Source: Pontibacter korlensis
Lineage (GTDB): Bacteria; Bacteroidota; Bacteroidia; Cytophagales; Hymenobacteraceae
Assembly (NCBI RefSeq): GCF_000973725.1
Contig: NZ_CP009621.1
Location: 496,001-560,000 of the forward strand
Direction: 5' to 3'
Length of the DNA stretch: 64,000 nucleotides
Under the pieces are notes generated by a model that had not been told where the DNA came from, ran no database searches, and saw only the letters and a program-made list of their open reading frames with translations. This document shows positions 27,557 to 36,227 of the stretch, in pieces. The position numbers were made by a program, and so were the translations under genes. How positions within the stretch are numbered: the first letter of the stretch is position 1; each line of letters begins with the position of its first letter.

Positions 27557-27871
27557 GTAAATCTGGCTGTTGCCCGACAGGCAGTGATGATAGATACTGC
27601 CACCACTTGTCTCCGTTCTTGACGTGCTTTTAACTGGCGCATCTGCACTCGGTACAGAGCTCTCAGCATTTGTTTTTGAATTGTTGTAGCTTACCAGCCA
27701 CCCTGCTATTCCATCTGGCAAAGTTGTTCCGTCTTCGCCCATAGCTTCAAAGGTCTGCTCGTAAGGGAGGTTTTGCGGCGTAGGATTACTTTGCCCCATC
27801 GCTTCGTTTGCGCCAAGCATGGTAAAGCCTGCCACTACAACAGCTCCTAGCATTTGTAAATGTTTAATCAC
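27551..27871 (-). pseudogene. N-terminal fragment of an exported protein, truncated by the mini-element
   Basis: The 106-residue frame has a signal peptide (MIKHLQMLGAVVVAGFTMLG, then AMGQ) and a mature start PYEQTFEAMGEDGTTLPDGI followed by AGW, typical of the opening of secreted lamin-tail/choice-of-anchor proteins in Hymenobacteraceae. The stop codon is supplied by the mini-element's first bases (TAC GAG TAA). Removing the element adds only about 14 residues before another stop, so the gene was already short or decayed before the insertion. Full-length relatives would be hundreds of residues with a C-terminal sorting domain, which is absent here. Confidence 0.6.
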
Positions 27872-28273
27872 AAAGAAGGTATTGAATTGGATTAGTTACA
27901 AGTACAGCAACAAGCGCTTCTGCTGCTAAGAAGAGGTAAGTAGGATAAGCTGTAGGTGAAGCGCCTGACATATCACACACAATTAAAAACGATTCGGTTA
28001 TGATGTGTTAATATCTTATTAAGAAAAGCCAGAGTACAACCTTTGGCGCCTCCTGAAGCTAATAAAGTACAACTTTATAATTCTCTTTCATAAGCCGCTA
28101 TTTTGTTAATGCACCTGCTGCTTGACAGCCCTATTCATCCCTGTTAAAAGCAGGAGAAAAATATTTTAACCAACCTGTACAACAACCTTATTATCAAGGA
28201 TATAACCCTATAAAACACCTCTTAAAATCTTGTTTTCTTGCAACTGATACTGCTTCGTATTTGTTGCATATAT
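27872..28273. other. intergenic region, nothing recognised
   Basis: About 400 bp of AT-rich sequence between the truncated exported gene (minus) and the HEPN-like gene (plus). No ORF, RNA gene, clear promoter or strong hairpin was found. It should contain promoters for both directions. Confidence 0.5.
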
Positions 28274-29302
28274 ATGAAAGAGAGAGATGAAGAAAAGGTG
28301 CTTTCCCTGTATCCGGAGGAAACACAAAACACAGATACAGTATCGCAGAAATCCATTCCTGCTCAGGTATTTCTGAACTACTTTTTTGCCATCAGCTATC
28401 ATATTCAGCATTCAGGAACAACAGAACTGGGGCAACTGCCGCTGCTGCACGAACAGAGGCCAGAAGTAGATGACAAGGATAGGGAGGCTATAAAACGCCT
28501 GCTGCTAAACAGCTGGAGTACAGAGTATGCGCTTCGTTCTACAGCTGAGCTGGGTGATGAAGCCTACATGCGCAATGCTTTGCACTGGACTTTCCCGCAG
28601 GCATATTATGCGGTATTTGCCAGCTTGCAGGCCTTTCTATATACCCGTGAAGTTAAAACCAGTAACGAGGCATTAATTCTTCGCGAAGCTGGACGCCTGA
28701 TCGTTAAAAATAATTACCCTCGGGCTGTAGGCTTCTATGCTTCGGGTCACTATGATGACTATAAAATACACCGCCTACCGTTGGCGCACTATAAGCCAGG
28801 CCTGCAGATTGCTGGTAAGGAGCTGGAGGCACAGGCACAGATTGGCCAGTTTCTGCGTACTACACGCCGCCAGAAAGCAAAGGCAGTAAGGCAGCAGGTA
28901 CAGGCTAACCCGGTAACGGCCATACGCAGCAGCAAAACTGGTGAGGTACTGCAGAAATTCGGTCCGCAGCACTGGCAGCAACTGACCTGGCGCGTTGGCT
29001 ATACTACGCTGTTCGACCTGATGGCCCGCCTGCGCATCTCCTCCACTCACCGTGAGATTGAGCGGTTTGTACAGGCCGACATCGACTTTAAGCTGTTTCA
29101 TGAGTCGCTGCTTCAGGTTGTAAGCTACCTGAATGGCATACATGAGAGCTTCGTAGCCCAAGCTGTTGGCTTGCAGAAGTACAATGAGTTTGTGCAGGAG
29201 CTGCCTAAGCACCTACAAGGCTCTTTTGTAGAGGCAAGGCTGCAACAGCAAATTAAACCACTGCTTGGCAACGAAGATTACGATTTGAATCAAGCGGCTT
29301 AA
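28274..29302 (+). CDS. hypothetical protein with a HEPN-like helical segment
   Basis: A 342-residue soluble protein from the ATG at 28274 (an upstream in-frame TTG at 28238 is less likely). Residues about 83-125, with MRNALHWTFPQAYYAVFASL and a following helix, resemble the central helix pair of HEPN domains, where a YYAxF motif packs the dimer. A canonical RNase RxxxxH was not found in a convincing place. The middle is basic (RTTRRQKAKAVRQQ) and the rest helical. No antitoxin-like nucleotidyltransferase neighbour exists. I do not recognise a function; the HEPN likeness is weak. Confidence 0.65.
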   Translation: MKERDEEKVLSLYPEETQNTDTVSQKSIPAQVFLNYFFAISYHIQHSGTTELGQLPLLHEQRPEVDDKDREAIKRLLLNSWSTEYALRSTAELGDEAYMRNALHWTFPQAYYAVFASLQAFLYTREVKTSNEALILREAGRLIVKNNYPRAVGFYASGHYDDYKIHRLPLAHYKPGLQIAGKELEAQAQIGQFLRTTRRQKAKAVRQQVQANPVTAIRSSKTGEVLQKFGPQHWQQLTWRVGYTTLFDLMARLRISSTHREIERFVQADIDFKLFHESLLQVVSYLNGIHESFVAQAVGLQKYNEFVQELPKHLQGSFVEARLQQQIKPLLGNEDYDLNQAA

Positions 29303-29329
29303 TCATATTATACTTTCCTTCCTTCTATT

Positions 29330-29366
29330 GCTCCTGCGGGTTTATACTTGCAGGAGCTTTTTTTAT
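29330..29366 (+). terminator. terminator after the HEPN-like gene
   Basis: GCTCCTGC pairs with GCAGGAGC, then TTTTTTTATAT. The loop itself holds a TATACTT heptamer. Confidence 0.85.
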
Positions 29367-29564
29367 ATCCTTTCTGAGGCTCTTTCCCACATTTGTACTT
29401 TCACAAAACACCCGCCTATGTAGCTGCAAAGCACCATGCACTACTAGTCTGCAGCACTCTCAACATTTTAGCAATCAACAATAAACAATTAACTTTTTAA
29501 AGCTGCCGAATATTTCCGAATTTTGCATCTTGATTTTAACACTCACTTTTAGTACATAAATCGC

Positions 29565-31109
29565 ATGCAACTGAGCGAACAGGAACTGCGCAGACGACAC
29601 GAGCGCGAAGAGCTGGAGAAGATGGGTATAAACCCATATCCCTCTGAAACATTTGAAGTTACGGCTACTGCCAAGGAGATAAAGGAGAATTTCGATAAGG
29701 AACAGAACAACTATCAGGAAGTAAGCCTGGCAGGCCGCCTGATGAGCCGTCGTATTATGGGCAAGGCCTCTTTTGCTGAGTTAATGGACAGCACTGGCCG
29801 TATCCAGATCTACGTGTCGCGCGATGATATTGCACCGGGTGAGAACAAGGACATGTATAACACGGTGTTCAAGAAAATGCTTGACATCGGTGACTTTATT
29901 GGCATCAAAGGCTATGCTTTCGTAACACAGGTAGGCGAGATTTCGGTACACGTAACTGAGCTAAAAGTGCTTACCAAATCGCTGCGCCCACTGCCTATAG
30001 TAAAGCGCGAAGTAGATGAGAACGGTGTAGAGCATGTGTACGACGCTTTCAGCGATCCAGAACTGCGCTACCGTCAGCGTTACGTTGACCTTGTGGTAAA
30101 CCCACACGTGCGTGAGACTTTTGTTAAGCGTACGCAGCTGGTAAACTCCATGCGCCAGTTCCTGGGAGGAAAAGGCTACTTAGAAGTAGAAACCCCAATC
30201 CTGCAGCCATTGTATGGTGGAGCAGCGGCACGTCCGTTCAAAACGCACCACAACACGCTGGATATGACGCTGTACCTGCGTATTGCAAACGAGCTGTACC
30301 TGAAGCGTCTGATTGTAGGTGGTTTTGACGGTGTATTCGAGTTTGCAAAGGACTTCCGTAACGAAGGTATGAGCCGCTTCCACAACCCTGAGTTCACACA
30401 GGTAGAGCTGTACGTTGCATACAAAGACTACAACTGGATGATGGACCTGGTGGAGGAGATGGTAGAGAAAGTTGCCCTTGACCTGCACGGTACCACTGAG
30501 GTGAAAGTTGGTGACAACATCATCAACTTCCAGCGTCCTTGGAAGCGTTTCACCATGTTCGAGGCTATCGAGCACTTCACTAAGATCGATATAGCTGAAA
30601 TGGATGAGCCAGAGCTGCGCCAGACGGCAGAGAAGCTGGGTATCCATGTGGACCCAACTATGGGTAAAGGCAAATTGATCGATGAGATTTTTGGTGAGAC
30701 TTGTGAGCCTTACCTGATCCAGCCAACCTTCATCACAGACTATCCAGTAGAGATGAGCCCACTGGCTAAGAAGCACCGCAGCAAACCAGGTTTGGTAGAG
30801 CGTTTCGAGGCTATCTGTAATGGTAAAGAGATATGCAACGCCTTCTCTGAGCTGAACGACCCAATCGATCAGCGTGCACGCTTTGAGGAGCAGCTGGAGC
30901 TAGGCAAACGTGGCGACACCGAAGCCATGGTATTGGACGAAGACTTCCTGCGTGCATTGGAGTACGGCATGCCGCCAACAGCAGGTCTGGGTATCGGCAT
31001 AGACCGTCTGAGCATGATCATGACTAACTCACACTCTATTCAGGATGTACTGTTCTTCCCGCAGATGAAGCCGGAAAAACAAGAGAAGAAAGAAGAAGAG
31101 AAGAAGTAA
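29565..31109 (+). CDS. lysS: lysyl-tRNA synthetase, class II
   Basis: A 514-residue class II LysRS. The N-terminal OB-fold (about 55-165, [20 protein letters not shown]) binds the anticodon; the catalytic core has motif 2 around [15 protein letters not shown] and motif 3 around [11 protein letters not shown]. The end is a short Lys/Glu tail ([11 protein letters not shown]), which is usual in Bacteroidetes. Its sequence is free of the AAGTATA heptamer and uses frequent codons, in line with high expression. Monocistronic, followed by a strong bidirectional terminator. Confidence 0.97.
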   Translation: MQLSEQELRRRHEREELEKMGINPYPSETFEVTATAKEIKENFDKEQNNYQEVSLAGRLMSRRIMGKASFAELMDSTGRIQIYVSRDDIAPGENKDMYNTVFKKMLDIGDFIGIKGYAFVTQVGEISVHVTELKVLTKSLRPLPIVKREVDENGVEHVYDAFSDPELRYRQRYVDLVVNPHVRETFVKRTQLVNSMRQFLGGKGYLEVETPILQPLYGGAAARPFKTHHNTLDMTLYLRIANELYLKRLIVGGFDGVFEFAKDFRNEGMSRFHNPEFTQVELYVAYKDYNWMMDLVEEMVEKVALDLHGTTEVKVGDNIINFQRPWKRFTMFEAIEHFTKIDIAEMDEPELRQTAEKLGIHVDPTMGKGKLIDEIFGETCEPYLIQPTFITDYPVEMSPLAKKHRSKPGLVERFEAICNGKEICNAFSELNDPIDQRARFEEQLELGKRGDTEAMVLDEDFLRALEYGMPPTAGLGIGIDRLSMIMTNSHSIQDVLFFPQMKPEKQEKKEEEKK

Positions 31110-31129
31110 TTCTTTAAATCTATACGCAT

Positions 31130-31171
31130 AAAAAAGCCGCCTGCTAAAGTATAGCAGGCGGCTTTTTTATA
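31130..31171. terminator. bidirectional terminator between lysS and a YtxH gene
   Basis: AAAAAAGCCGCCTGCT pairs with AGCAGGCGGCTTTTTT around a short loop; T-runs exist on both strands. It ends in TATACTT. Confidence 0.9.
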
Positions 31172-31179
31172 CTTGCCAC

Positions 31180-31641
31180 TTATACACCAGATGTATTCTT
31201 AGCGGTGTTCGTCATGTTGTTGTTTTCTTGGTCATCCCATTTGCCGGGGTCAGTATAAGGGCTCTTCTTTACATTGCTTCCTGCCTGGCTTTGGATATCT
31301 GATTTGCCGCTCCCCTTCTTGCTGGTCCAGCCGCTTAACTTACCTCTTGTGCTGCTGTAACCTTTGTTTACCTGCTCGCCCCATTTAGAAGCTTGGCTAG
31401 ACACTTTTTTACGTATCACTTTACCATTATCAGGAGCAAGTAGCACACCAGCTATAGCACCGGCCGCAGCACCAGCTAACAGGCCTGCTGCCAAAGCTCC
31501 GGCCCCTACACCACCTGTTTTAGAGGATCTTTTAGAAGTTGTTGGTGCAGTTGGCTTCTGCTTCATTTGCCGCGCTGACTCGTATGAACTGTAATTTGAC
31601 TTGTTCTCTCCAAGTGAGCGGCATTCCATATGCGTTCTCAT
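31180..31641 (-). CDS. YtxH-domain protein (paralogue A)
   Basis: About 153 residues from the ATG at 31641; earlier or later ATGs are possible. A polar N-terminus precedes a Gly/Ala membrane segment, GVGAGALAAGLLAGAAAGAI, followed at once by AGVLLAPDNGKVIRKK, the YtxH signature in which LLAP is followed by a small polar turn and basic helix. The C-terminal half is Ser/Lys-rich and probably disordered. YtxH proteins are small general-stress membrane proteins of unknown mechanism. First of three neighbouring paralogues on this strand. Confidence 0.8.
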   Translation of the reverse strand: MRTHMECRSLGENKSNYSSYESARQMKQKPTAPTTSKRSSKTGGVGAGALAAGLLAGAAAGAIAGVLLAPDNGKVIRKKVSSQASKWGEQVNKGYSSTRGKLSGWTSKKGSGKSDIQSQAGSNVKKSPYTDPGKWDDQENNNMTNTAKNTSGV

Positions 31642-31753
31642 AGTTTGTTTCAGTTTTATTATTGGCACATAACAGCCTACTACTTAGGCCTTCATTTTTA
31701 TTAATAACGCGATCAAGCACGTTTGGTTAAGTTAGTATCAGCTAAAAACAAAG

Positions 31754-31785
31754 GCGCCTGCCCATTTAGGGCAGGCGCATCCGCG
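31754..31785 (-). terminator. terminator after YtxH paralogue B
   Basis: GCGCCTGCCC pairs with GGGCAGGCGC; on the minus strand it is followed by CTTTGTTTTTAG. It lies about 90 bp after the stop at 31869. Confidence 0.75.
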
Positions 31786-31868
31786 GTGTCACAGTCTGAC
31801 CTCCTCAGCAAGCCACAGCATTGCTGCCACAGCTTTGGCCAGGCTGCAGTCTTATCTTATTCTGTTAC

Positions 31869-32264
31869 TTAAGCGTTGCTGCCAGTAGTTCCGCCACCAG
31901 TAGTTGTAGAGCCTCCAGTTGAGCCTGTACCAGTAGAACCAGTACCTGTAGTAGAGCCAGATGTACTGCCGCCAGTGCTGCCAGAGGTTGTATTACCAGC
32001 TGTTTGTGAGCTGCCACCAGTGTTGTTACCGCCTGAAGAATCCTGCCCAGAGGACTTACCAAAAGTGTCGCCACTCATTTTCTTAATCTCCTCCAGACCA
32101 TCCTGCAGGTTTTTCTCTAAGTCTTTGCTCATTTTGCCAGCCCACTTCTTGATGCTACTACGGGTAACTTCGCCTGTGTCTGGTGCCATCAGCAATCCAG
32201 CAATTACACCTGCACTAGCGCCAGCCAGCATAGCTAGCAAAACTTTTCCGCTATTGTCTTTCAT
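31869..32264 (-). CDS. YtxH-domain protein (paralogue B)
   Basis: A 131-residue protein. Residues 8-28 form the membrane segment VLLAMLAGASAGVIAGLLMA followed by PDTGEVTRSSIKKW, the YtxH motif. A helical charged stretch runs to about 65, and the last 60 residues are a Gly/Ser/Thr repeat region built from GSTGGSTSG-like units, low complexity and likely disordered. The repeat makes the opposite strand look like a long Pro/Val-rich frame, which is spurious. Paralogue of its neighbours on either side. Confidence 0.85.
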   Translation of the reverse strand: MKDNSGKVLLAMLAGASAGVIAGLLMAPDTGEVTRSSIKKWAGKMSKDLEKNLQDGLEEIKKMSGDTFGKSSGQDSSGGNNTGGSSQTAGNTTSGSTGGSTSGSTTGTGSTGTGSTGGSTTTGGGTTGSNA

Positions 32265-32502
32265 AGTTCTTTTATTTCGATTAATTGTTTTTTTATCAGT
32301 AGGTTACCCATCTGTTTTATAACGGTTAACCACAGCATTAAGTTATCCCTATACTAAAAGATTCCTTTATAGTTGCCTTTAGTACATTTGACAAGTTGAT
32401 AGGACCTTCTGCTACGCATTAACTTCCTGAGTTTAAGTACGCAATTAACTGCATTAACTCCTTTCTCATTTCGTTTAGCTGACGCTGCAGGGGCTTGCTT
32501 AG

Positions 32503-32841
32503 CTAACCTTTTCCTTGCTGGTCGTTTTGCTCTTCATCAGTCAGATCATCATAGTTCTGACGCATCTGTCTTTTTACATCCTCCCAAGAGCCTTGCATTA
32601 CCACGTCAAACTCTTCGTCGTCCTCAGCACGGCCTTTGGTGCGTTTGTTCTTCAGGTTAGCAGTCCAGCGTTTTACGCTGCTGTTTACATCTTCACTAGC
32701 CCTGTTCAGTTGGCGGATCAGTTCCTCACGAGACTCACGGCCTGTTCTTGGGGCTAACAACACACCGGCAGCTATACCTGCTCCGATGCCAGCTAGGGTG
32801 GCTAACAAAATTCTGTCAGCTTCTTTGTCTATTTTAGTCAT
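32503..32841 (-). CDS. YtxH-domain protein (paralogue C)
   Basis: A 112-residue protein from the ATG at 32841 (MTKIDKEADRILLATLAGIG); the frame runs 60 bases further up but that part looks non-coding. The membrane segment ILLATLAGIGAGIAAGVLLA is followed by PRTGRESREELIRQLN, the YtxH signature. The C-terminal half is acidic and helical (EEFDVVMQGSWEDVKRQM). Shortest and most typical of the three paralogues. Confidence 0.85.
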   Translation of the reverse strand: MTKIDKEADRILLATLAGIGAGIAAGVLLAPRTGRESREELIRQLNRASEDVNSSVKRWTANLKNKRTKGRAEDDEEFDVVMQGSWEDVKRQMRQNYDDLTDEEQNDQQGKG

Positions 32842-33028
32842 TATGTATGTGTTTATCTGGTAATGTTTGATGCATAGCTCTAAAAACAGAAAGTGCCACA
32901 AAAGGCGCTAAATCCGTTTTTAATTCTATATTTGTGTATTTCCAGATACATACGGCTAGCATTCATACAGGTTAATACCTGCACCAGCACGAGCCGTATA
33001 CCACCATATCATAAATAACGAATAAACG

Positions 33029-33265
33029 ATGAAAAAAGCAATCGCTGCTTCAGCATTTATGCTGGCCAGCCTGGTATCCTGCGTTAGCAACAAGCCGGAA
33101 CAAGCCTCCTGCATCGACCCTGCCAAAATTAATCCTGATGGCATCTGCACCATGCAGTACGACCCTGTTTGCGGCTGTGACGGCAAGACCTACAGCAATG
33201 CCTGTGTGGCCGATAATGCCGGTGTTACGTCTTATACTAAAGGAGAATGCGCAGACAATCAGTAG
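33029..33265 (+). CDS. Kazal-type protease-inhibitor lipoprotein
   Basis: A 78-residue lipoprotein with signal [18 protein letters not shown] (cysteine 18). The mature part is one Kazal domain with six cysteines and the classic [18 protein letters not shown] core. Kazal domains block serine proteases; a lipid-anchored version would protect the cell surface against self or foreign proteases. It precedes a cupin gene by 22 bp, close enough for a shared transcript. Confidence 0.93.
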   Translation: MKKAIAASAFMLASLVSCVSNKPEQASCIDPAKINPDGICTMQYDPVCGCDGKTYSNACVADNAGVTSYTKGECADNQ

Positions 33266-33287
33266 CCTTACTTTAGAAAGCATTATT

Positions 33288-33659
33288 ATGAGCGAAAAAA
33301 AATATTTCAAGCAGACAAAGCCGTTTCAGGTACCTACCACCGATGGTAAGCTGATAGAAGAGCACTTTGGTAATGCCTCTACCCAAACCAATGCCTTCAG
33401 CGTGGCACATATGGTAGCGCCTCCGCATTGGGGGGAGCCCCATCAAACACCCGAGTTTGATGAGATAACCATTGTAACCAAGGGTAAGAAGCTCATTGAA
33501 ATTGATGGCGAGGAGGTGGAAGTGAACGCTGGCGAATCTATACTGATCAAAGCTGGTGCACGCATCCGCTATTCCAACCCCTACGACCACGAAACGGAGT
33601 ACTGGTCTATCTGCATCCCAGCCTTCGATTTTAATGCGGTACACCGCGAAGAAGCATAG
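33288..33659 (+). CDS. cupin-domain protein
   Basis: A 123-residue single-domain cupin from the ATG at 33288; the frame stays open upstream through the Kazal gene but that part is out of frame with it and not real. The two cupin blocks are visible: PPHWGEPHQTPEFDEITIV (metal-ligand His/His/Glu) and INAG-like VNAGESILIKAGARIRYSNP. It probably binds a metal and a small ligand; reaction unknown. Followed by a terminator. Confidence 0.85.
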   Translation: MSEKKYFKQTKPFQVPTTDGKLIEEHFGNASTQTNAFSVAHMVAPPHWGEPHQTPEFDEITIVTKGKKLIEIDGEEVEVNAGESILIKAGARIRYSNPYDHETEYWSICIPAFDFNAVHREEA

Positions 33660-33677
33660 AATTACACTTAACCTAAG

Positions 33678-33712
33678 TCCTGCCACTCAAAGAGAGTGGC
33701 AGGATGTTTTAT
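33678..33712 (+). terminator. terminator after the cupin gene
   Basis: TCCTGCCACTC pairs with GAGTGGCAGGA around four bases; the following TGTTTTAT is a modest T-run. Confidence 0.75.
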
Positions 33713-33742
33713 ACCTTTACCCTCACCTTACGCCCTACTTAC

Positions 33743-35233
33743 ATGAAAAAATCACCTTTACTCTTACTAGCAGGCATGGCATTAGCTACTGCCTGCACAA
33801 GAGCACCTTCCACATCCACAGCAAATACTGGAGAGCCAGCACTGTCTGCTATAAGCGAGGCAGAACTACGGGAGGACCTGTTCACGCTGGCTAGTGACGA
33901 GATGCGTGGCAAGCGAGCAGGCACAGTAGATGAACTTAGAGCTGCAGCCTGGGTAGCAGAGCAAGCACGCGAGGCTGGTCTGGAGCCTGCAGGAGACGAC
34001 GGAACCTACTTTCAGTTCTTTCCAATAAACCGCACGAAAGTAGCTGATAATAGTACTGTAGCAATTAATGGCAAACCGCTTAACCTTTGGCAAAATGCAT
34101 GGCTTACTTCACCTGCTGAGGTTCGCGTAGATGCACCGGTCATATGGCTGAACTCTTTAGCTGATACTGCCAGACATAGTTTACAGGGTAAAGTAGTAGC
34201 CATGGCGCTTCAGGCTCCTGCTCCCCTGCCCGCAGCAGGTATGAGCCTTTGGAACTATCGCTACGTGGCTTCGGCCCTTCGCCAACAAACAAATGCCTTA
34301 AAGAACCAAAAAGCTGCAGCCATTCTGTTCGTAACAGACGCCCAAGCTGAGTCTGACTTTGGCTTTGTGGGCCATGTTTTCGAAGAGGGCACTTATCAGT
34401 TGGAGGGAGACCCAAAACGCCAGAACAGCTCTTCCCCTGTTTTACTAGTACATTCTACGGCTGCTTCAGAATTACAGCAAAAAGGAGCCAAACTAACTGC
34501 TAACATCGGAATCGACAGCTATACTTACCCATCCATGAATGTGGTAGCTAAAGTCCCGGGCACAGATCCTACTCTGAAAGACGAATACGTACTTTTCAGC
34601 GGCCATCACGACCACGATGGTATCGGTGCCCCTGTAGACGGCGACTCTATATACAACGGAGCTGATGATAACGCTTCTGTAACTGTTGCTCTTTTAGCCA
34701 TAGGTAAAGCTTGGGTTCAGCAGCCGGGTAAGCGCTCAGCATTGTTTGTATGGCATGGTGCCGAAGAACGTGGCCTGCTGGGCTCTCGTTGGTATGCTGC
34801 ACAGCCTACTGTACCTAAAGAGTCTATTGTAGCAGTGTTGAATGCTGATATGATTGGCCGTAACGCTCCCGACTCAGCTGCTCTGTTAGGCTCTATCCCG
34901 CCACACCGCAACTCCACAGCACTAGTTGACATGGCCTTAAATGCCAATAAGCAATATACTAACTTTGTTGTTGACACATCCTGGGACGAAGCGAGCCACC
35001 CGGAAGGCTGGTACTTCCGCAGCGACCACTTACCATATGCACGTGTTGGTATTCCTGCCCTCTTCTTCACTACGCTTCTCCACCCAGACTACCACACCCC
35101 GCGTGATGAAGCCGAACGAATCGACATGGCAAAGCTGACTCGAATGACACGCTGGATGTACGCCACGGGTTGGGCTGTTTCGGAATCTCCTGAGCGCCCT
35201 GCTGTTGATCCGAACGCGAAGCTGGAAAGATAA
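33743..35233 (+). CDS. M28 family zinc peptidase (lipoprotein)
   Basis: A 496-residue peptidase from the ATG at 33743, which gives a lipoprotein signal (MKKSPLLLLAGMALATAC, cysteine 18). A PA-like insert lies at about 120-265 and the M28 catalytic domain at about 270-480: zinc ligands in FSGHHDHDGIG and NGADDNASVTVAL, the Glu pair in WHGAEERGLLGS, and Asp in LNADMIGRN. The spacing fits aminopeptidase/glutamate carboxypeptidase relatives. Periplasmic or surface peptide degradation is likely. Confidence 0.93.
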   Translation: MKKSPLLLLAGMALATACTRAPSTSTANTGEPALSAISEAELREDLFTLASDEMRGKRAGTVDELRAAAWVAEQAREAGLEPAGDDGTYFQFFPINRTKVADNSTVAINGKPLNLWQNAWLTSPAEVRVDAPVIWLNSLADTARHSLQGKVVAMALQAPAPLPAAGMSLWNYRYVASALRQQTNALKNQKAAAILFVTDAQAESDFGFVGHVFEEGTYQLEGDPKRQNSSSPVLLVHSTAASELQQKGAKLTANIGIDSYTYPSMNVVAKVPGTDPTLKDEYVLFSGHHDHDGIGAPVDGDSIYNGADDNASVTVALLAIGKAWVQQPGKRSALFVWHGAEERGLLGSRWYAAQPTVPKESIVAVLNADMIGRNAPDSAALLGSIPPHRNSTALVDMALNANKQYTNFVVDTSWDEASHPEGWYFRSDHLPYARVGIPALFFTTLLHPDYHTPRDEAERIDMAKLTRMTRWMYATGWAVSESPERPAVDPNAKLER

Positions 35234-35250
35234 AAATACTTAAAAAACAG

Positions 35251-35287
35251 AAAGGCCCCTGCTCAACAGCAGGGGCCTTTTTTATAC
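35251..35287. terminator. bidirectional terminator between M28 peptidase and fabI
   Basis: AAAGGCCCCTGCT pairs with AGCAGGGGCCTTT, with TTTTTTATACTT behind on the plus strand and A-rich sequence in front that gives a T-run on the minus strand. Confidence 0.88.
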
Positions 35288-35330
35288 TTCTATCCTTCAA
35301 ATAATGCTTCTCAGGATATATGATTCATGC

Positions 35331-36146
35331 TTACTTAGGCTGGATCATGTTGATAATGTCCTCAGAGATACCCATGCTGCTGAAGCCACCGTCGTGCATC
35401 AGGTTCTGCATTGTTACCATGCGGGTAAGGTCTGAGAACAGGGTGATGCAGTAGTTTGCGCAATCCTCAGCAGATGCGTTGCCTAGTGGCGACATCTTGT
35501 CTGCGTAATCGTAGAACACGTCGAAGCCACCTACACCAGTACCAGCTGTTGTTTTAGTTGGAGACTGTGAGATTGTGTTAACGCGTACATTCTTCGCTTT
35601 ACCATAGCGGTAGCCATAGTTACGTGCAATAGACTCCAGCACAGCCTTAGCCTGTGACATATCTGTGTAATCAGGGAATACACGTTGTGCAGCAATGTAA
35701 GAAAGCGCCACAATAGAGCCCCAGTCATTGATGGCATCCTGCTTTTCAGCAACCTGCATCACTTTGTGGAAAGACAGAGCTGATACGTCCAGCGTCTTCA
35801 GGAACCAATCGTAGTTAAGGTCTCCGTAAGACTTACCTTTACGGATGTTCGGGCTCATACCAATTGAGTGCAGCACGAAATCGATCTTGCCACCCAATAC
35901 TTCCTGAGCTTTTGTAAAAAGGTTCTCCAGGTCTTCTACAGAGGTAGCATCAGCTGGGATTACTTCTGCATTACACTCCTCCGCCAGCTTGTTGATCTCA
36001 CCCATACGCATTGCCAATGGCGCGTTTGTCAGTACAAACTCAGCACCTTCTTCTTTCGCGATTTTGGCAACTTTCCAGGCTATCGACTTCTCGTCCAGCG
36101 CACCGAAAATGATTCCTTTCTTTCCTTTTAGCAGATTGTAGGCCAT
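35331..36146 (-). CDS. fabI: enoyl-[acyl-carrier-protein] reductase FabI
   Basis: A 271-residue FabI that performs the last reduction of fatty-acid elongation with NADH. It has the GALDEKSIAWKVA cofactor loop of the FabI subgroup, HSIGMSP, and the Tyr160-x6-Lys167 catalytic pair in DYTDMSQAKAVLES. The C-terminal SMGI..I/MI tail is also typical. Lies 81 bp after recN on the same strand; a strong terminator follows. Confidence 0.96.
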   Translation of the reverse strand: MAYNLLKGKKGIIFGALDEKSIAWKVAKIAKEEGAEFVLTNAPLAMRMGEINKLAEECNAEVIPADATSVEDLENLFTKAQEVLGGKIDFVLHSIGMSPNIRKGKSYGDLNYDWFLKTLDVSALSFHKVMQVAEKQDAINDWGSIVALSYIAAQRVFPDYTDMSQAKAVLESIARNYGYRYGKAKNVRVNTISQSPTKTTAGTGVGGFDVFYDYADKMSPLGNASAEDCANYCITLFSDLTRMVTMQNLMHDGGFSSMGISEDIINMIQPK

Positions 36147-36227
36147 TTCTTTATAATTGTTTATTCGTTGCTATACATGCGCTTTCCGGCACTTCCGGAA
36201 AAGCAGCAGCAATATAGCAATTACAAA

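Noticed and set aside
31876..32322. 148-residue Pro/Val-rich plus-strand frame
   Set aside because: Antisense of the Gly/Ser/Thr repeat of YtxH paralogue B.
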